39,688 nucleotides of DNA from Liquorilactobacillus satsumensis DSM 16230 = JCM 12392 (lineage in GTDB: Bacteria > Bacillota > Bacilli > Lactobacillales > Lactobacillaceae): NCBI RefSeq assembly GCF_001435195.1, contig NZ_AZFQ01000036.1:277475-317162 (forward strand), read 5' to 3'. Both the position numbers and the translations under genes were made by a program. The notes below the pieces were generated by a model. That model worked only from the letters and a program-made list of their open reading frames with translations. It was not told the DNA's origin and ran no database searches. Every line of letters starts with the position of its first letter. The stretch's first letter is position 1. Of the stretch, positions 7,846 to 16,511 are shown piece after piece.

Positions 7846-8018
7846 ATTGGCATTCTTCAATTTAAGAGGCTGGTCTTGGCTTAGTTTTGCACAGTAAGTA
7901 ATAGTGTATCTAAGCGTATTATCAAATGGTAAGCTTTTTTGCTCATACTATAAGTTGAAGTTGAATCGCCGGAACTCTTATATACTTTTTTAAGAAGTTC
8001 AATGGGGGTTTAATTATT

Positions 8019-9029
8019 TTGAAGAAAAAAATTATTTATGGTTCTTTGCCATATTATTCTGCTAGTCTAGGACTCCACTTGCTTGGAATTATGCTTTTGT
8101 TCACAGCAGCTGCACAGCATTCCAGTTTTTGGGGTTTAGGTTTGTTAGCTTATTCGTTAGGTTTACGGCATGCATTTGATGCAGATCATATTGCTGCAAT
8201 TGATAATACAGTCCGCAAATTAGTTCATCAAGATAAGCAGTCTTACGGAGTCGGGTTCTATTTTTCTTTAGGTCACTCTACGGTGGTTTTTTTGATGGCA
8301 ATTTTAGTAAGCATTTCAGTCAAGTGGGCTAAAATAAGGCTGCCTTTTTTAGAAGCAGTTGGTGGCAGAATTGGATCTTTAGTTTCAGGAAGCTTTTTAA
8401 TTCTTATCGCTGTTTTCAATTTTTTGCTTTTAATTAGTCTTTACCGTTCGTTAAAAGCGATGAAGGCAGGAGCAGTTAATGAAGATCAGCTTAATAAAAT
8501 TTTGATGGCTCGTGGATTCTTAGCAAGGATTTTAAAACCGTTCTTTAAATGCATCAATCATTCATGGCAGATGTATCCAATCGGTTTTCTCTTTGGCTTA
8601 GGTTTTGATACCGCAACCGAAATTGCCTTGATTGCTTTATCTGCAAGTACGGCCCAATCCGGCGTGCCCACAATTGGAATCATTGCGTTGCCAATTTTAT
8701 TTGCCGCTGGAATGAATCTCATGGATACTACTGATTCCGTGATGATGTCAGGGGCTTATACTTGGGCTTTTGATACTCCAGTCAGGAAAGCATACTATAA
8801 CTTAACAGTTACCACAATTTCTGTGATTGCGGCGTTTTTGATCGGAGCAATCGAGTTAATTCAGGTTATTACGAGTATGGCACACACGCAAGGCAGAATC
8901 TGGTCCTGGATTCAGAATATAGATTTTAGTTGGTTAGGTTACGGCCTAGTGATTGCCTTTTTGGTAACCTGGGGCATTGCATACGTGATCTGGCACTTCT
9001 TCATTAAGAAAAGCGAGACCACCATTTAA
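8019..9029 (+). CDS. HoxN/HupN/NixA family nickel/cobalt transporter
   Basis: This is a 336-residue permease with about eight membrane segments. It carries the NiCoT signature RHAFDADHIAAIDN (HX4DH, needed for metal recognition), followed by LGHSTVVF, LGFDTATEIAL and the family motif around MNLMDTTDSVMMSGAY. It imports Ni2+ or Co2+ across the cytoplasmic membrane by secondary transport. The start is a TTG with GGGGG ten bases upstream; no better start exists. No nickel enzyme (urease, hydrogenase) or cobalamin gene is nearby, so the metal and its user cannot be told. No recognisable riboswitch was found in the upstream 230 bases. Confidence 0.93.
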   Translation: MKKKIIYGSLPYYSASLGLHLLGIMLLFTAAAQHSSFWGLGLLAYSLGLRHAFDADHIAAIDNTVRKLVHQDKQSYGVGFYFSLGHSTVVFLMAILVSISVKWAKIRLPFLEAVGGRIGSLVSGSFLILIAVFNFLLLISLYRSLKAMKAGAVNEDQLNKILMARGFLARILKPFFKCINHSWQMYPIGFLFGLGFDTATEIALIALSASTAQSGVPTIGIIALPILFAAGMNLMDTTDSVMMSGAYTWAFDTPVRKAYYNLTVTTISVIAAFLIGAIELIQVITSMAHTQGRIWSWIQNIDFSWLGYGLVIAFLVTWGIAYVIWHFFIKKSETTI

Positions 9030-9041
9030 AAATACTGTAAG

Positions 9042-9166
9042 AAGAGTGTTCCATAAGTCGGCAAAGTTCGAGGTTAGACGAAATATTTTGACTTATGGAA
9101 CACGTTTATCCGGAATAAGTAAAAGAGCTAGACTAAAATTTCACTTTTGGCCCAGCTCTTTTTTGA
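9042..9166 (+). repeat. dispersed repeat, copy C, with perfect 14-bp inverted ends and terminator
   Basis: GTGTTCCATAAGTC (9046-9059) and GACTTATGGAACAC (9090-9103) are perfect inverted repeats around 30 bases. A terminator hairpin follows at 9122-9164: AAGAGCT ... AGCTCTT, then TTTTT. It lies 13 bases after the nickel transporter stop codon and is the shortest, cleanest copy. In the rest of the gap to 9365, the only feature is a small hairpin, ATTACCA ... TGGTAAT, at about 9252-9284. Confidence 0.8.
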
Positions 9167-9365
9167 TGTACTTGCTTTCCCAACAGCTAGTGCTGAAACG
9201 TGCACCAAAAAGCAGATCCACTCGCCTTTTTATTAATTACACAAAATCTCAGCTATTACCAATGCTGTGTACTGCTGGTAATAACATGTTTTAGATACAA
9301 TTTGCGTAAAGCCTTGAAATTTTAAAGTTGAACTGATAATGCTATAATGAAATAAAATTTTAAGA

Positions 9366-12300
9366 ATGTGTGGCCTGCCTGAATTGATTAATCAAAAAAA
9401 CAATATACTGCGAGCATGGATCGCAATTGAACAGTTGACTGAAGGAAGTATCCAGAAAAAAGAGCCGCAATATCGCCAATTTGAACAAAATATTCCGGAT
9501 TTTAAAACATATTTCACTAAATTTATGCAGCAACAGCAAGAAAAACTGCATATTTCTGATAAATTGTTTCAAAAAGCTGGAATAGCGGTTTATTGCGAAA
9601 TTTTTCCTTTTCAAGAAATTGTAGAGAAATTACGGCAAAAATATCAGATTGCTGCGACTAATGAAGAAGTCGTATCTTCTGAAAAATTTACATTTGCAAT
9701 TTACTTTGATAAAGACTTGAATTTCTTGTCAGAAAAATTCTTTTTAACAATCAGCGGGGCCATTAGGCTTAAAGGTAAATTACCCAGCGATTTTTCGAAG
9801 GAAGAAGAAAGTTTAAGAGATTTGCTGGCAAAAAAATTCGCAGATGGTGACTTTAATCAAACCTTTGAAGAACTATTCAAAAAATATCAGTTTACATTTG
9901 CCAATGCACGCTATGCGTTTGTGAAAAATATTGAAAATACAGAAGCTAATCTCCATTCATTTTTTATCGATGATCTAAAACAGGCACTAGCTATTAATAC
10001 AAATAATCTGTATCACTATTTTCAAGGCTTTGCGGGTAAACGCAAGAATTTGGATAGTAACAAAAACTCAGCGGCCTTTAATCCTGAGCTTCTGACAGAA
10101 ATTTTGCAACCTAAAAATTATCCTCTTGGTCGTTTCCCAAGTAATCCTGATCATCCGTTAGCATTTATGCAACAAATTGCTGTTAATTTAGCTTTAAATG
10201 ATAAAAATGATCTGCGCAGTATCAACGGTCCTCCTGGAACAGGGAAAACTACTCTCTTAAAAGAAATTTTCGCGGAGCTAATTGTACAACAAGCAGCGGT
10301 AATTTGTAACTATTCCAAGCACTCCTTAAAGGGCACATTACGCTATAATGATGCATACAAAATTGCTGCTTTACCGCCAGAAATTGCCAATAAAGCAATC
10401 ATTGTCGCCAGTTCAAATAATGGGGCAGTTCAAAACATTGTTGCTGAATTACCACAAATTGAAAAAATTGAGCTTTCTCAGTTTCTTTCAGAACTAATGG
10501 ATGTTGATTATTTCAAACAGCTTTCAAATTCGGAGATCAAGGAACATTGGGAACAACAGGCCTCCAAAAAAGTTAAAAAAATAACGGTTAAACCGCGTGT
10601 TGGCAAATTAACATGGGGGCTATTTTCACTTGAAGGCGGAAAAGCAAAGAACCTGAATTCTTTGCTAAATAAGATAGAACTGATGGTGCAAAATTTAAAG
10701 CAGCCTGATTTTAAATCTCAGCCCAATGCATATGCTGATTTTAAAAGTCAGTATTGTCAGTTGAAAAACAGACGTGCCAAAACCCAGGCCTTTTTTGAAA
10801 AAATTAAACCACTGCCACAGTTGAAGTTAAAAAAGATTAAACTCCAAAATAAATTTATTCATGAAAAAAAGCTTAAACAAGATCAGTTACATACCAAGGT
10901 CCATCAAAAACAGCTTGAAATTGAAAGTCTCAAAACAGAACAACATGAACTTGAACAAAAAACAACGGCGCTGAATAATCAATTGAAAAAGCTTGATACT
11001 GAAAAAATAGAATTGCAACACGCTTTTGAGGTGCTTAAGTTACAAAAACCAAGTCTGTTTTGGTTCAAGAAAATGTTTAAGTCAGTAGAAGCCACTGTAT
11101 TTTTGAATAATCTGGATAAAACGCAAGCTACTTTTGTAAAGGTAACTCACAGTAGAAAGCAACTCTTAGACCAACAAGCTGATACTGCTAAGGTAATGGC
11201 TGCTAATCAGCAAGCACTTACTTTTGCTCAAAAGACAATTAATCAAGCTCAACAGACTTATCAGCTTTGGTTTGCTGAAGAGAAAAATAAAATTGAACAC
11301 TTAAACCAGCATATCAGAGCAATCGAAAAACTAATCGCTGTTAATCAGGACATAAATATAATTGACTTTGGAACTTCGTATGCTAACCTGCAAAAGAGTA
11401 ATTTCTGGTTTGATCGGACATATAGAATTGCCCAAAGTAATTTGTTTATTCAGTCTCTTGCAGTTAGAAAACAATTTCTTTATGAAAATGTAAATCACCT
11501 GCAATCAGCGGTCATAATCTGGCGTAATCAAAATAAATACCTTGCCAAAGAAAACGGAGAAAAATTGATTAAGATTGCTTGGGATTGGATTAACTTTGCT
11601 ATTCCGATTATCGGGACCACTTTTGCGAGTTTTAACCGCATGTTCAAGCATCTCGGAACTGATACTCTTGCCAATCTTTTTGTTGATGAAGCAGGGCAGG
11701 CTGTTCCACAAGCCAGTGTCGGCGCTATTTATCGCAGTAAACGAGTATTAGTTGTTGGCGATCCTGCTCAAATTGAACCTGTGCTAACACTAGATTCAAA
11801 TGTATTAAATCTAATTGCAAAAAATTATGCAGTCACTGAAAAATTCATTTCAGCGGCTACTTCAGTGCAATCATTAGTGGATGCGGCAAGTCAGTACGGC
11901 TTTCAAAAGGATCCGGACACCTGGATCGGAATCCCGTTATGGGTTCATCGCCGTTCATCAAACCCAATGTTTCAAATTTCAAATAAATTATCCTATCACG
12001 ACTTAATGGTCCAGGGTAAATCAGAAAAAGAAGGGCAGGCCCAATGGTTTAATATTCCAGGAACCGCGAATGATAAATTTGTGCAAGAACAAGCCGAATT
12101 TCTCAAACGCGAAATTTCAAAAAGAACTCATGGCATGTCCGTACCTGAAAATGATATTTTTGTAATCACACCATTTAGAAATGTGGCCCGTCAATTAGTT
12201 AAAATCCTGGACCAGATTGGTTTTGTGAAAAGAAATCAGGAAAATAAGCCCATCAATGTGGGAACTGTGCATACTTTTCAAGGCAAAGAAGCTAAAGTTG

Positions 12301-12494
12301 TTTACTTTGTTTTAGGAGCTGATAATAGTAGTGTTGGAGCGGCCAATTGGGCAGTTACTAAACCAAATATGATGAATGTGGCTGTAACTCGAGCAAAAGA
12401 AGAATTTTATATTATCGGTGACCGTAAGCTTTATCAATCATTAGGCAGCAATGTCGTAAAGATAACCATGCGGCTGTTAAATGCTAATGTCTGA
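9366..12494 (+). CDS. large SF1 (UPF1-like) AAA/DEAD-type helicase with coiled-coil insert
   Basis: This 1042-residue cytosolic ATPase is of helicase superfamily 1. Walker A is GPPGTGKT (288-295), followed by Walker B VDEAGQ (D774/E775), VVGDPAQIEPV, GTVHTFQGKEAKVV (motif V region) and VTRAKEE (about 1007-1013, motif VI). Between Walker A and Walker B lies an insert of nearly 480 residues, rich in Lys/Gln/Glu, that reads as coiled coil from about 470 to 660. Residues 1-270 are unrecognised; no nuclease motif is evident. A TATAAT at about 9342-9347 lies only about 20 bases before the ATG and no ribosome binding site is clear, so translation may be nearly leaderless. Proteins of this build occur singly and in defence islands; here it stands alone. 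The helicase call is firm; a role in defence or RNA/DNA repair is guesswork. Confidence 0.88.
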   Translation: MCGLPELINQKNNILRAWIAIEQLTEGSIQKKEPQYRQFEQNIPDFKTYFTKFMQQQQEKLHISDKLFQKAGIAVYCEIFPFQEIVEKLRQKYQIAATNEEVVSSEKFTFAIYFDKDLNFLSEKFFLTISGAIRLKGKLPSDFSKEEESLRDLLAKKFADGDFNQTFEELFKKYQFTFANARYAFVKNIENTEANLHSFFIDDLKQALAINTNNLYHYFQGFAGKRKNLDSNKNSAAFNPELLTEILQPKNYPLGRFPSNPDHPLAFMQQIAVNLALNDKNDLRSINGPPGTGKTTLLKEIFAELIVQQAAVICNYSKHSLKGTLRYNDAYKIAALPPEIANKAIIVASSNNGAVQNIVAELPQIEKIELSQFLSELMDVDYFKQLSNSEIKEHWEQQASKKVKKITVKPRVGKLTWGLFSLEGGKAKNLNSLLNKIELMVQNLKQPDFKSQPNAYADFKSQYCQLKNRRAKTQAFFEKIKPLPQLKLKKIKLQNKFIHEKKLKQDQLHTKVHQKQLEIESLKTEQHELEQKTTALNNQLKKLDTEKIELQHAFEVLKLQKPSLFWFKKMFKSVEATVFLNNLDKTQATFVKVTHSRKQLLDQQADTAKVMAANQQALTFAQKTINQAQQTYQLWFAEEKNKIEHLNQHIRAIEKLIAVNQDINIIDFGTSYANLQKSNFWFDRTYRIAQSNLFIQSLAVRKQFLYENVNHLQSAVIIWRNQNKYLAKENGEKLIKIAWDWINFAIPIIGTTFASFNRMFKHLGTDTLANLFVDEAGQAVPQASVGAIYRSKRVLVVGDPAQIEPVLTLDSNVLNLIAKNYAVTEKFISAATSVQSLVDAASQYGFQKDPDTWIGIPLWVHRRSSNPMFQISNKLSYHDLMVQGKSEKEGQAQWFNIPGTANDKFVQEQAEFLKREISKRTHGMSVPENDIFVITPFRNVARQLVKILDQIGFVKRNQENKPINVGTVHTFQGKEAKVVYFVLGADNSSVGAANWAVTKPNMMNVAVTRAKEEFYIIGDRKLYQSLGSNVVKITMRLLNANV

Positions 12495-12552
12495 GCTTGA
12501 ATGGGGAAGTGTTATAAGAGAGGATGAACTGTGCCAAGCACTCAAACTTGGC

Positions 12553-13140
12553 TTATTTAATAAATCTAAGTATCCCATTGACAGTAACATTATTTATAAA
12601 GGAAACGATATCTTTTCTTGTGTATCCCTGATAGTTACTGCTCCAAAACTTGATAATTCCTAAAATCGCAGAACTAGCATAATTTGCTAACAAAGTCGTC
12701 TGCTTTTCTGGAATTTCATGCTTAGTTAGTTGTTTCAAGGTAACTATATTTTGCTCCATTAAAAATTCTCGTAGTTTTTCTTGAAAGGAGATATTGCCCG
12801 TCTTATTTAGCAGGGCATTTACCATTTGGATATTAGTTTCGATTATTGCTAAAATTTGTTCGATAAAATTAGACATATCTGAATAATTTTCCATTTTCTG
12901 GGCTTCAGAAAGCAAGTTTCTATGGACAAAATATAGTTTATCAAGAAAGTTTTCCTCACAATCTTCAACTAAAGCTTGTTTATTTTCAAAGTAACGGTAA
13001 AAAGTCCCACGATCAACGTGAGCTTTTTTGGTGATCTCAATTACGCTAATGTGAAGTGCATCTTTGCTGTCTAGCAATTCAATAAAGGCATTCACAATTG
13101 TTTGTTTGGTTTCTTTTGTTCTTTCTCTTCTATTTTCCAT
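12553..13140 (-). CDS. TetR/AcrR family transcriptional regulator
   Basis: This 195-residue repressor-type protein has its N-terminal HTH at residues 5-55 (ITKKAHVDRGTFYRYFENKQ) and an all-helical ligand domain of the type seen in regulators of YhgE/Pip-like membrane proteins. It is divergent from just such a gene at 13268. The spacer holds two palindromes with the same half-site, CAACAT (13158-13180 and 13232-13246), so it probably represses both genes until a ligand binds. It converges on the helicase gene, 58 bases away. Confidence 0.92.
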   Translation of the reverse strand: MENRRERTKETKQTIVNAFIELLDSKDALHISVIEITKKAHVDRGTFYRYFENKQALVEDCEENFLDKLYFVHRNLLSEAQKMENYSDMSNFIEQILAIIETNIQMVNALLNKTGNISFQEKLREFLMEQNIVTLKQLTKHEIPEKQTTLLANYASSAILGIIKFWSSNYQGYTRKDIVSFINNVTVNGILRFIK

Positions 13141-13157
13141 TTTAGAATCTCCCTTTT

Positions 13158-13246
13158 CAACATAAGTGAGTGATATGTTGCGCTAAAATTAAATTGCTCC
13201 TTGTATAATCTACAACGTAGAACACAATAAGACAACATGCTGTTGT
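13158..13246. promoter_or_regulatory. two TetR-type operator palindromes and promoter region
   Basis: CAACATA-N9-TATGTTG (13158-13180) and the perfect 15-mer ACAACATGCTGTTGT (13232-13246) share the half-site CAACAT. A TATAAT at 13204-13209 lies between them, facing the YhgE-like gene. CTACAACGTAG (13210-13220) is a third, smaller dyad. A binding role for the adjacent TetR protein is inferred from position and symmetry. Confidence 0.6.
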
Positions 13247-13267
13247 ATTTTGATTAAGGAGAACAAT

Positions 13268-14518
13268 ATGTGGAAAATACTAAAAAGTAAAAGTTTTTGG
13301 CTTTATGCCGTAGTCCTGGTTGTAGTTGTAGGTTTCTTTTCTTTTGCTCAAATTGCATCTAGGAATTCAATAAAAGTGAAAGAGTTACCTGTCGCACTTG
13401 TCAATCAAGCGGACAAGCAGGCTAGTAAAACTATCGTTAAGCAACTCAAAAATAAGTTTAGCAGTTCAGATTCGCAAATTAAATTTATTCAAGTTGCCAG
13501 TTACACTGCTTTAAATAAGGGTTTTGCTGCTAAAAAATATTATGCCGCATTAGTAATTGACAAAAATTTTGATAATCAACTTTCTTTGCAGCAAAGCTAT
13601 CTTAAAGGATTAATTATCCAAGAAAAATTAAATAAAATCCCAAATCAAGGAACTGCCCAAGTACCACAGATCAAAGCACAAAGGGACTTTGCAAAAAAAG
13701 CTTTGGCTAATTTGCCACAAGCAGGAAAAATAAAAGTAATTATCAATCAGGGAATGAATGCTCAAGCAGCTCAAGTATTAACAAATGCGCTCCCAAGACT
13801 TGTAGCAGGATTAAATCAAGGAATCGCTAAAAAAATACAAACTGCTATTCAGCAAAATGGAATCGCAATGAACAGCTCAGAATGGCAAACGCTTAGTAAT
13901 CCCGTCAAAGTTCAAACGAAAATAAAAAATAAAATTCCCGAAAAAAGCATTAGTGGAATGGCACCAATGATTATTGTTGTGCTCGCTTGGATTAGCTCAT
14001 TAATTGGTTCAATGTTGTTATGGCGCGAACACAAAAAACATAGCGAACATCATAAATTTAGTTTGTCACTAATCAACAGCCAAATTCTGACTGGCGGAGT
14101 ACTGACAATCATCGCTAGCCTATCCATCTACTTCTTTTCCGCAATAGTTTTTGGATTACCAATTCCAGATGTACCAAGTTTCTTAGGGTTATTAGTCTTC
14201 AATGTCTTCATTTTCTATCTGCTCCAAACATGTGTCTTAAACTGGTTGGGCTTTGCTGGTTGGCCCTTAATTATTGTGATTTGGCTACTATCAGCTGGAA
14301 CAATCAGTTATGCACCTGAAATGTTGTCACCATTATTTAGACAATGGGTCTATAACTGGACACCTATGAGATTTAGTATGGAGATGTTTACCAATAATCT
14401 TTATATTCATGGTTCAGTGACAACTATGCAGACTAATTTCTTAGTGCTATCACTCGTTGGATTAGTGGCTTTACTGTTTATTTATCTGTCCAGTTTGTTA
14501 AAACGCAAAGAGGACTGA
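13268..14518 (+). CDS. YhgE/Pip-like ABC-2 type membrane protein
   Basis: This 416-residue protein has an N-terminal membrane segment (residues 10-30), an extracytoplasmic domain of about 200 residues beginning ELPVALVNQADKQ, and five C-terminal membrane segments from about residue 230. That is the layout of YhgE/Pip and ABC-2 permease-like proteins. The sequence SGMAPMIIVVLAWISSLIGS resembles the conserved entry into the permease part. No ATPase is encoded nearby, so it is not a normal ABC exporter unless it uses a distant partner. The frame opens at a TTG at 13250, but AAGGAG lies six bases before ATG 13268. It is probably repressed by the divergent TetR protein. Confidence 0.85.
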   Translation: MWKILKSKSFWLYAVVLVVVVGFFSFAQIASRNSIKVKELPVALVNQADKQASKTIVKQLKNKFSSSDSQIKFIQVASYTALNKGFAAKKYYAALVIDKNFDNQLSLQQSYLKGLIIQEKLNKIPNQGTAQVPQIKAQRDFAKKALANLPQAGKIKVIINQGMNAQAAQVLTNALPRLVAGLNQGIAKKIQTAIQQNGIAMNSSEWQTLSNPVKVQTKIKNKIPEKSISGMAPMIIVVLAWISSLIGSMLLWREHKKHSEHHKFSLSLINSQILTGGVLTIIASLSIYFFSAIVFGLPIPDVPSFLGLLVFNVFIFYLLQTCVLNWLGFAGWPLIIVIWLLSAGTISYAPEMLSPLFRQWVYNWTPMRFSMEMFTNNLYIHGSVTTMQTNFLVLSLVGLVALLFIYLSSLLKRKED

Positions 14519-14573
14519 TAAAAGAAAAATCGGTAACTTTCTAAGAATACAAATATAGTGGAGGGAAATTAGG

Positions 14574-15428
14574 ATGAGCAATTATAGGATTACATTTAAA
14601 GTTGCTGGAAAAATTGTGACAGCAGCTAAAATACGTGAAGTTGAACTCGAACGTTATCATCACGTTTTTAAAGTCTTCAATAAAAAAAATATTAGCATTA
14701 CACTGAAGGGAAGGCCATTAACAACAGCTGAACTTTTGCACCTACCATTAGCTGATGCTAAAATAGCCTTGGCTGAAACTCGAGAAGCAATTGGCAAAGC
14801 AAAAACATTGTCTCTTTTTGCACCAGAAATTGAAAAAAGTAATAAAATGTGGCGCGAAATTGCTGAGAATTCACAAGCTAATCAAAATTTACAAGCAGGA
14901 ATTGTTGAAGTGGAGACCCATAATATTTCACTACTTCAATTTATGTTGTTTAACCAATTACTAGTTAAAAAGAATAACTTGTATTTGCCCTCAATAATTC
15001 ATCCTGAGCATTATTATTTTGACGCTAATCGAAAAGGTGTACAAACAATCATTGAAACTTTTGGAATGTACCAAGAACCATCTTATTTAGACTTACGCCC
15101 AAGTAATGCCAGTGTAGCTCCAATTAAGCCGGACCCAAATGTTGACTTAATCATGATTGGGAAAACATTTTTGAAATCTTTGAATATTGATACTAAGTTG
15201 ATTGGGATGCATCAGTTGACTCAAACTGATGCTGGGATGCGCGTTAAATTAGGTGTCTTTCTACCGGAAGCTGCACCTAAAGAAATTGTTACAGGTCACC
15301 AGTGGCATCTAATGATTGAGTTTAATAATGGTTTGCAGATCGCGGCAAATCAACATCCTAATGCTGTCCAAAAAATTTTGTTGCAACAAGCAATTAAACA
15401 CTTGAAAAATAAGCAACAAAGCAACTAG
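14574..15428 (+). CDS. hypothetical protein, 284 residues, unrecognised
   Basis: I do not recognise this family. The product is soluble and lysine-rich, with no signal peptide, membrane segment or cysteine. The N-terminal third (1-65) begins like a small beta domain (YRITFKVAGKIV), residues 70-110 look helical, and a conserved-looking stretch around IIHPEHYYFDANRKG (about 142-156) is rich in His/Tyr. The C-terminus repeats beta-type segments (MRVKLGVFLPEAAP, QWHLMIEFNNGLQI). GGAGGG lies eight bases before the ATG. It starts 55 bases after the YhgE-like gene and may be co-transcribed with it under TetR control; a good terminator follows. Confidence 0.75.
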   Translation: MSNYRITFKVAGKIVTAAKIREVELERYHHVFKVFNKKNISITLKGRPLTTAELLHLPLADAKIALAETREAIGKAKTLSLFAPEIEKSNKMWREIAENSQANQNLQAGIVEVETHNISLLQFMLFNQLLVKKNNLYLPSIIHPEHYYFDANRKGVQTIIETFGMYQEPSYLDLRPSNASVAPIKPDPNVDLIMIGKTFLKSLNIDTKLIGMHQLTQTDAGMRVKLGVFLPEAAPKEIVTGHQWHLMIEFNNGLQIAANQHPNAVQKILLQQAIKHLKNKQQSN

Positions 15429-15440
15429 ATTGCAGTCCTA

Positions 15441-15483
15441 CTAGTTGAAACAAGGTAGAAATACCATAAGCAACTAGCTTTTT
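15441..15483 (+). terminator. intrinsic terminator after the 284-residue gene
   Basis: The arms CTAGTTG (15441-15447) and CAACTAG (15471-15477) are followed by CTTTTT. It lies 13 bases after the stop codon. Confidence 0.7.
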
Positions 15484-15500
15484 ATTACTAAAACAATAAA

Positions 15501-15673
15501 AGAGAGTGTGACATAAGTCGGGAAAATTTGAGTGCTAACTCGAAATTACGAACATAGCGAGTACTTTGCTATGAGTAATTGGAAAGTCAGACGAAGAATT
15601 TTGACTTATGGAACACGTTTATACGGAATAAAAGAGGGGTTGTGACAAAAGTTAAATTTTGTCACAGCCCCTT
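15501..15673 (+). repeat. dispersed repeat, copy D, with terminator
   Basis: The left end AGAGAGTGTGACATAAGTC and right end GACTTATGGAACAC (15603-15616) are inverted. Between them, CATAGC ... GCTATG forms an extra hairpin not seen in the other copies. The terminator hairpin GGGGTTGTGACAAAA / TTTTGTCACAGCCCC lies at 15636-15671. The first 52 bases are identical to copy F at 39637-39688, so these two copies are closely related. Confidence 0.8.
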
Positions 15674-15702
15674 GCTGTTTATTCCAATTGCAAAAGATAC
15701 GC

Positions 15703-15746
15703 TGTGTTATTAAAATCTGCGTACTAACACAAATTTTAATAACACA
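15703..15746. terminator. AT-rich hairpin at the 3' end of the methyltransferase gene
   Basis: A perfect 14-base stem, TGTGTTATTAAAAT with its complement, encloses a 16-base loop, 21 bases beyond the methyltransferase stop codon. It lacks a clear T-run on either strand, so it may be a weak terminator or a 3' stabilising stem. Confidence 0.45.
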
Positions 15747-15767
15747 AATAAAAAAAACAAAAGTCAC

Positions 15768-16511
15768 TTAGCGTACACTTTTTGCCACCACACGAATACG
15801 ACGATAATCAGCTTCCCAATGATCCTCTTTCCAAAGATCAGATTTTAAACGTTCTTCCAAATGGTCAAGCACCATTGTAGCATCATCTAGTTTTGCCAAA
15901 TCCGCAGCAAAAAACTGTTGAACCCAGTTGCGTAAACCAGAATAACCACCTTTCAAAAAAGTCGGACGTGAAAAAGCATCAGCAGTTACGATCTCAAAAT
16001 TATTTTGACTTAACAGCGTCGTATATGCTGACACACTTGGAAAATAGAAGGGCGAGCGGTAAGTTTTTCCCAATAATTTCAATTCAGCGCTAAAAGCCTG
16101 ACTAATGATGTTAATGTTTCCTTGCGCCCCAAATTCACAAATTAGGTAGCCACCAGGTTGCAGCACTTGTTGTATTTTTTCAGCCAATTTTTGCTGATCT
16201 TTAATCCAGTGGAAGACAGCGTTTGAAAACACAGTATCAAATTCACCTTTTTCCAAGGACATGTTTAAAATATCACCCTGCACAAAATCCAGTTTTGGAA
16301 AATTCAAACGAGCTTTTTGGATCATATTATTAGATTGATCAATTCCCTTAACTTCGCAACCTTTTGCTGCAATTTGAGCAGTCAGTTCTCCAGTCCCACA
16401 ACCAACATCTAATACTTTATTTGAATGCGCTGGCAGGTAATCCAATAACTTTTCTCCATATTTGAAAACAAAATCGTGTTTATGATCATAAGTTTCGGTA
16501 TTCCATTCCAT
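15768..16511 (-). CDS. class I SAM-dependent methyltransferase
   Basis: This 247-residue protein has a Rossmann-fold methyltransferase domain. Motif I is VLDVGCGTGELT (about 34-45), the acidic end of strand 2 is GIDQSNNMI, motif II is GDILNM, and FDTVFSNAVFHWI is typical of the trans-aconitate methyltransferase-like (Methyltransf_11) branch. It transfers a methyl group from S-adenosylmethionine; the substrate is unknown. GAGG is seven bases before the ATG at 16511; the GTG one codon upstream is too close to the site. It is a single gene flanked by repeat copy D and a gap. Confidence 0.9.
   Translation of the reverse strand: MEWNTETYDHKHDFVFKYGEKLLDYLPAHSNKVLDVGCGTGELTAQIAAKGCEVKGIDQSNNMIQKARLNFPKLDFVQGDILNMSLEKGEFDTVFSNAVFHWIKDQQKLAEKIQQVLQPGGYLICEFGAQGNINIISQAFSAELKLLGKTYRSPFYFPSVSAYTTLLSQNNFEIVTADAFSRPTFLKGGYSGLRNWVQQFFAADLAKLDDATMVLDHLEERLKSDLWKEDHWEADYRRIRVVAKSVR

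Noticed and set aside
12481-12663. Plus-strand open frame after the helicase
   Set aside because: It overlaps the helicase end and the convergent TetR gene, has no ribosome site, and mostly mirrors the TetR C-terminus.
15893-16093. Plus-strand open frame within the methyltransferase gene
   Set aside because: It is antisense to well-conserved methyltransferase sequence and has no ribosome site.
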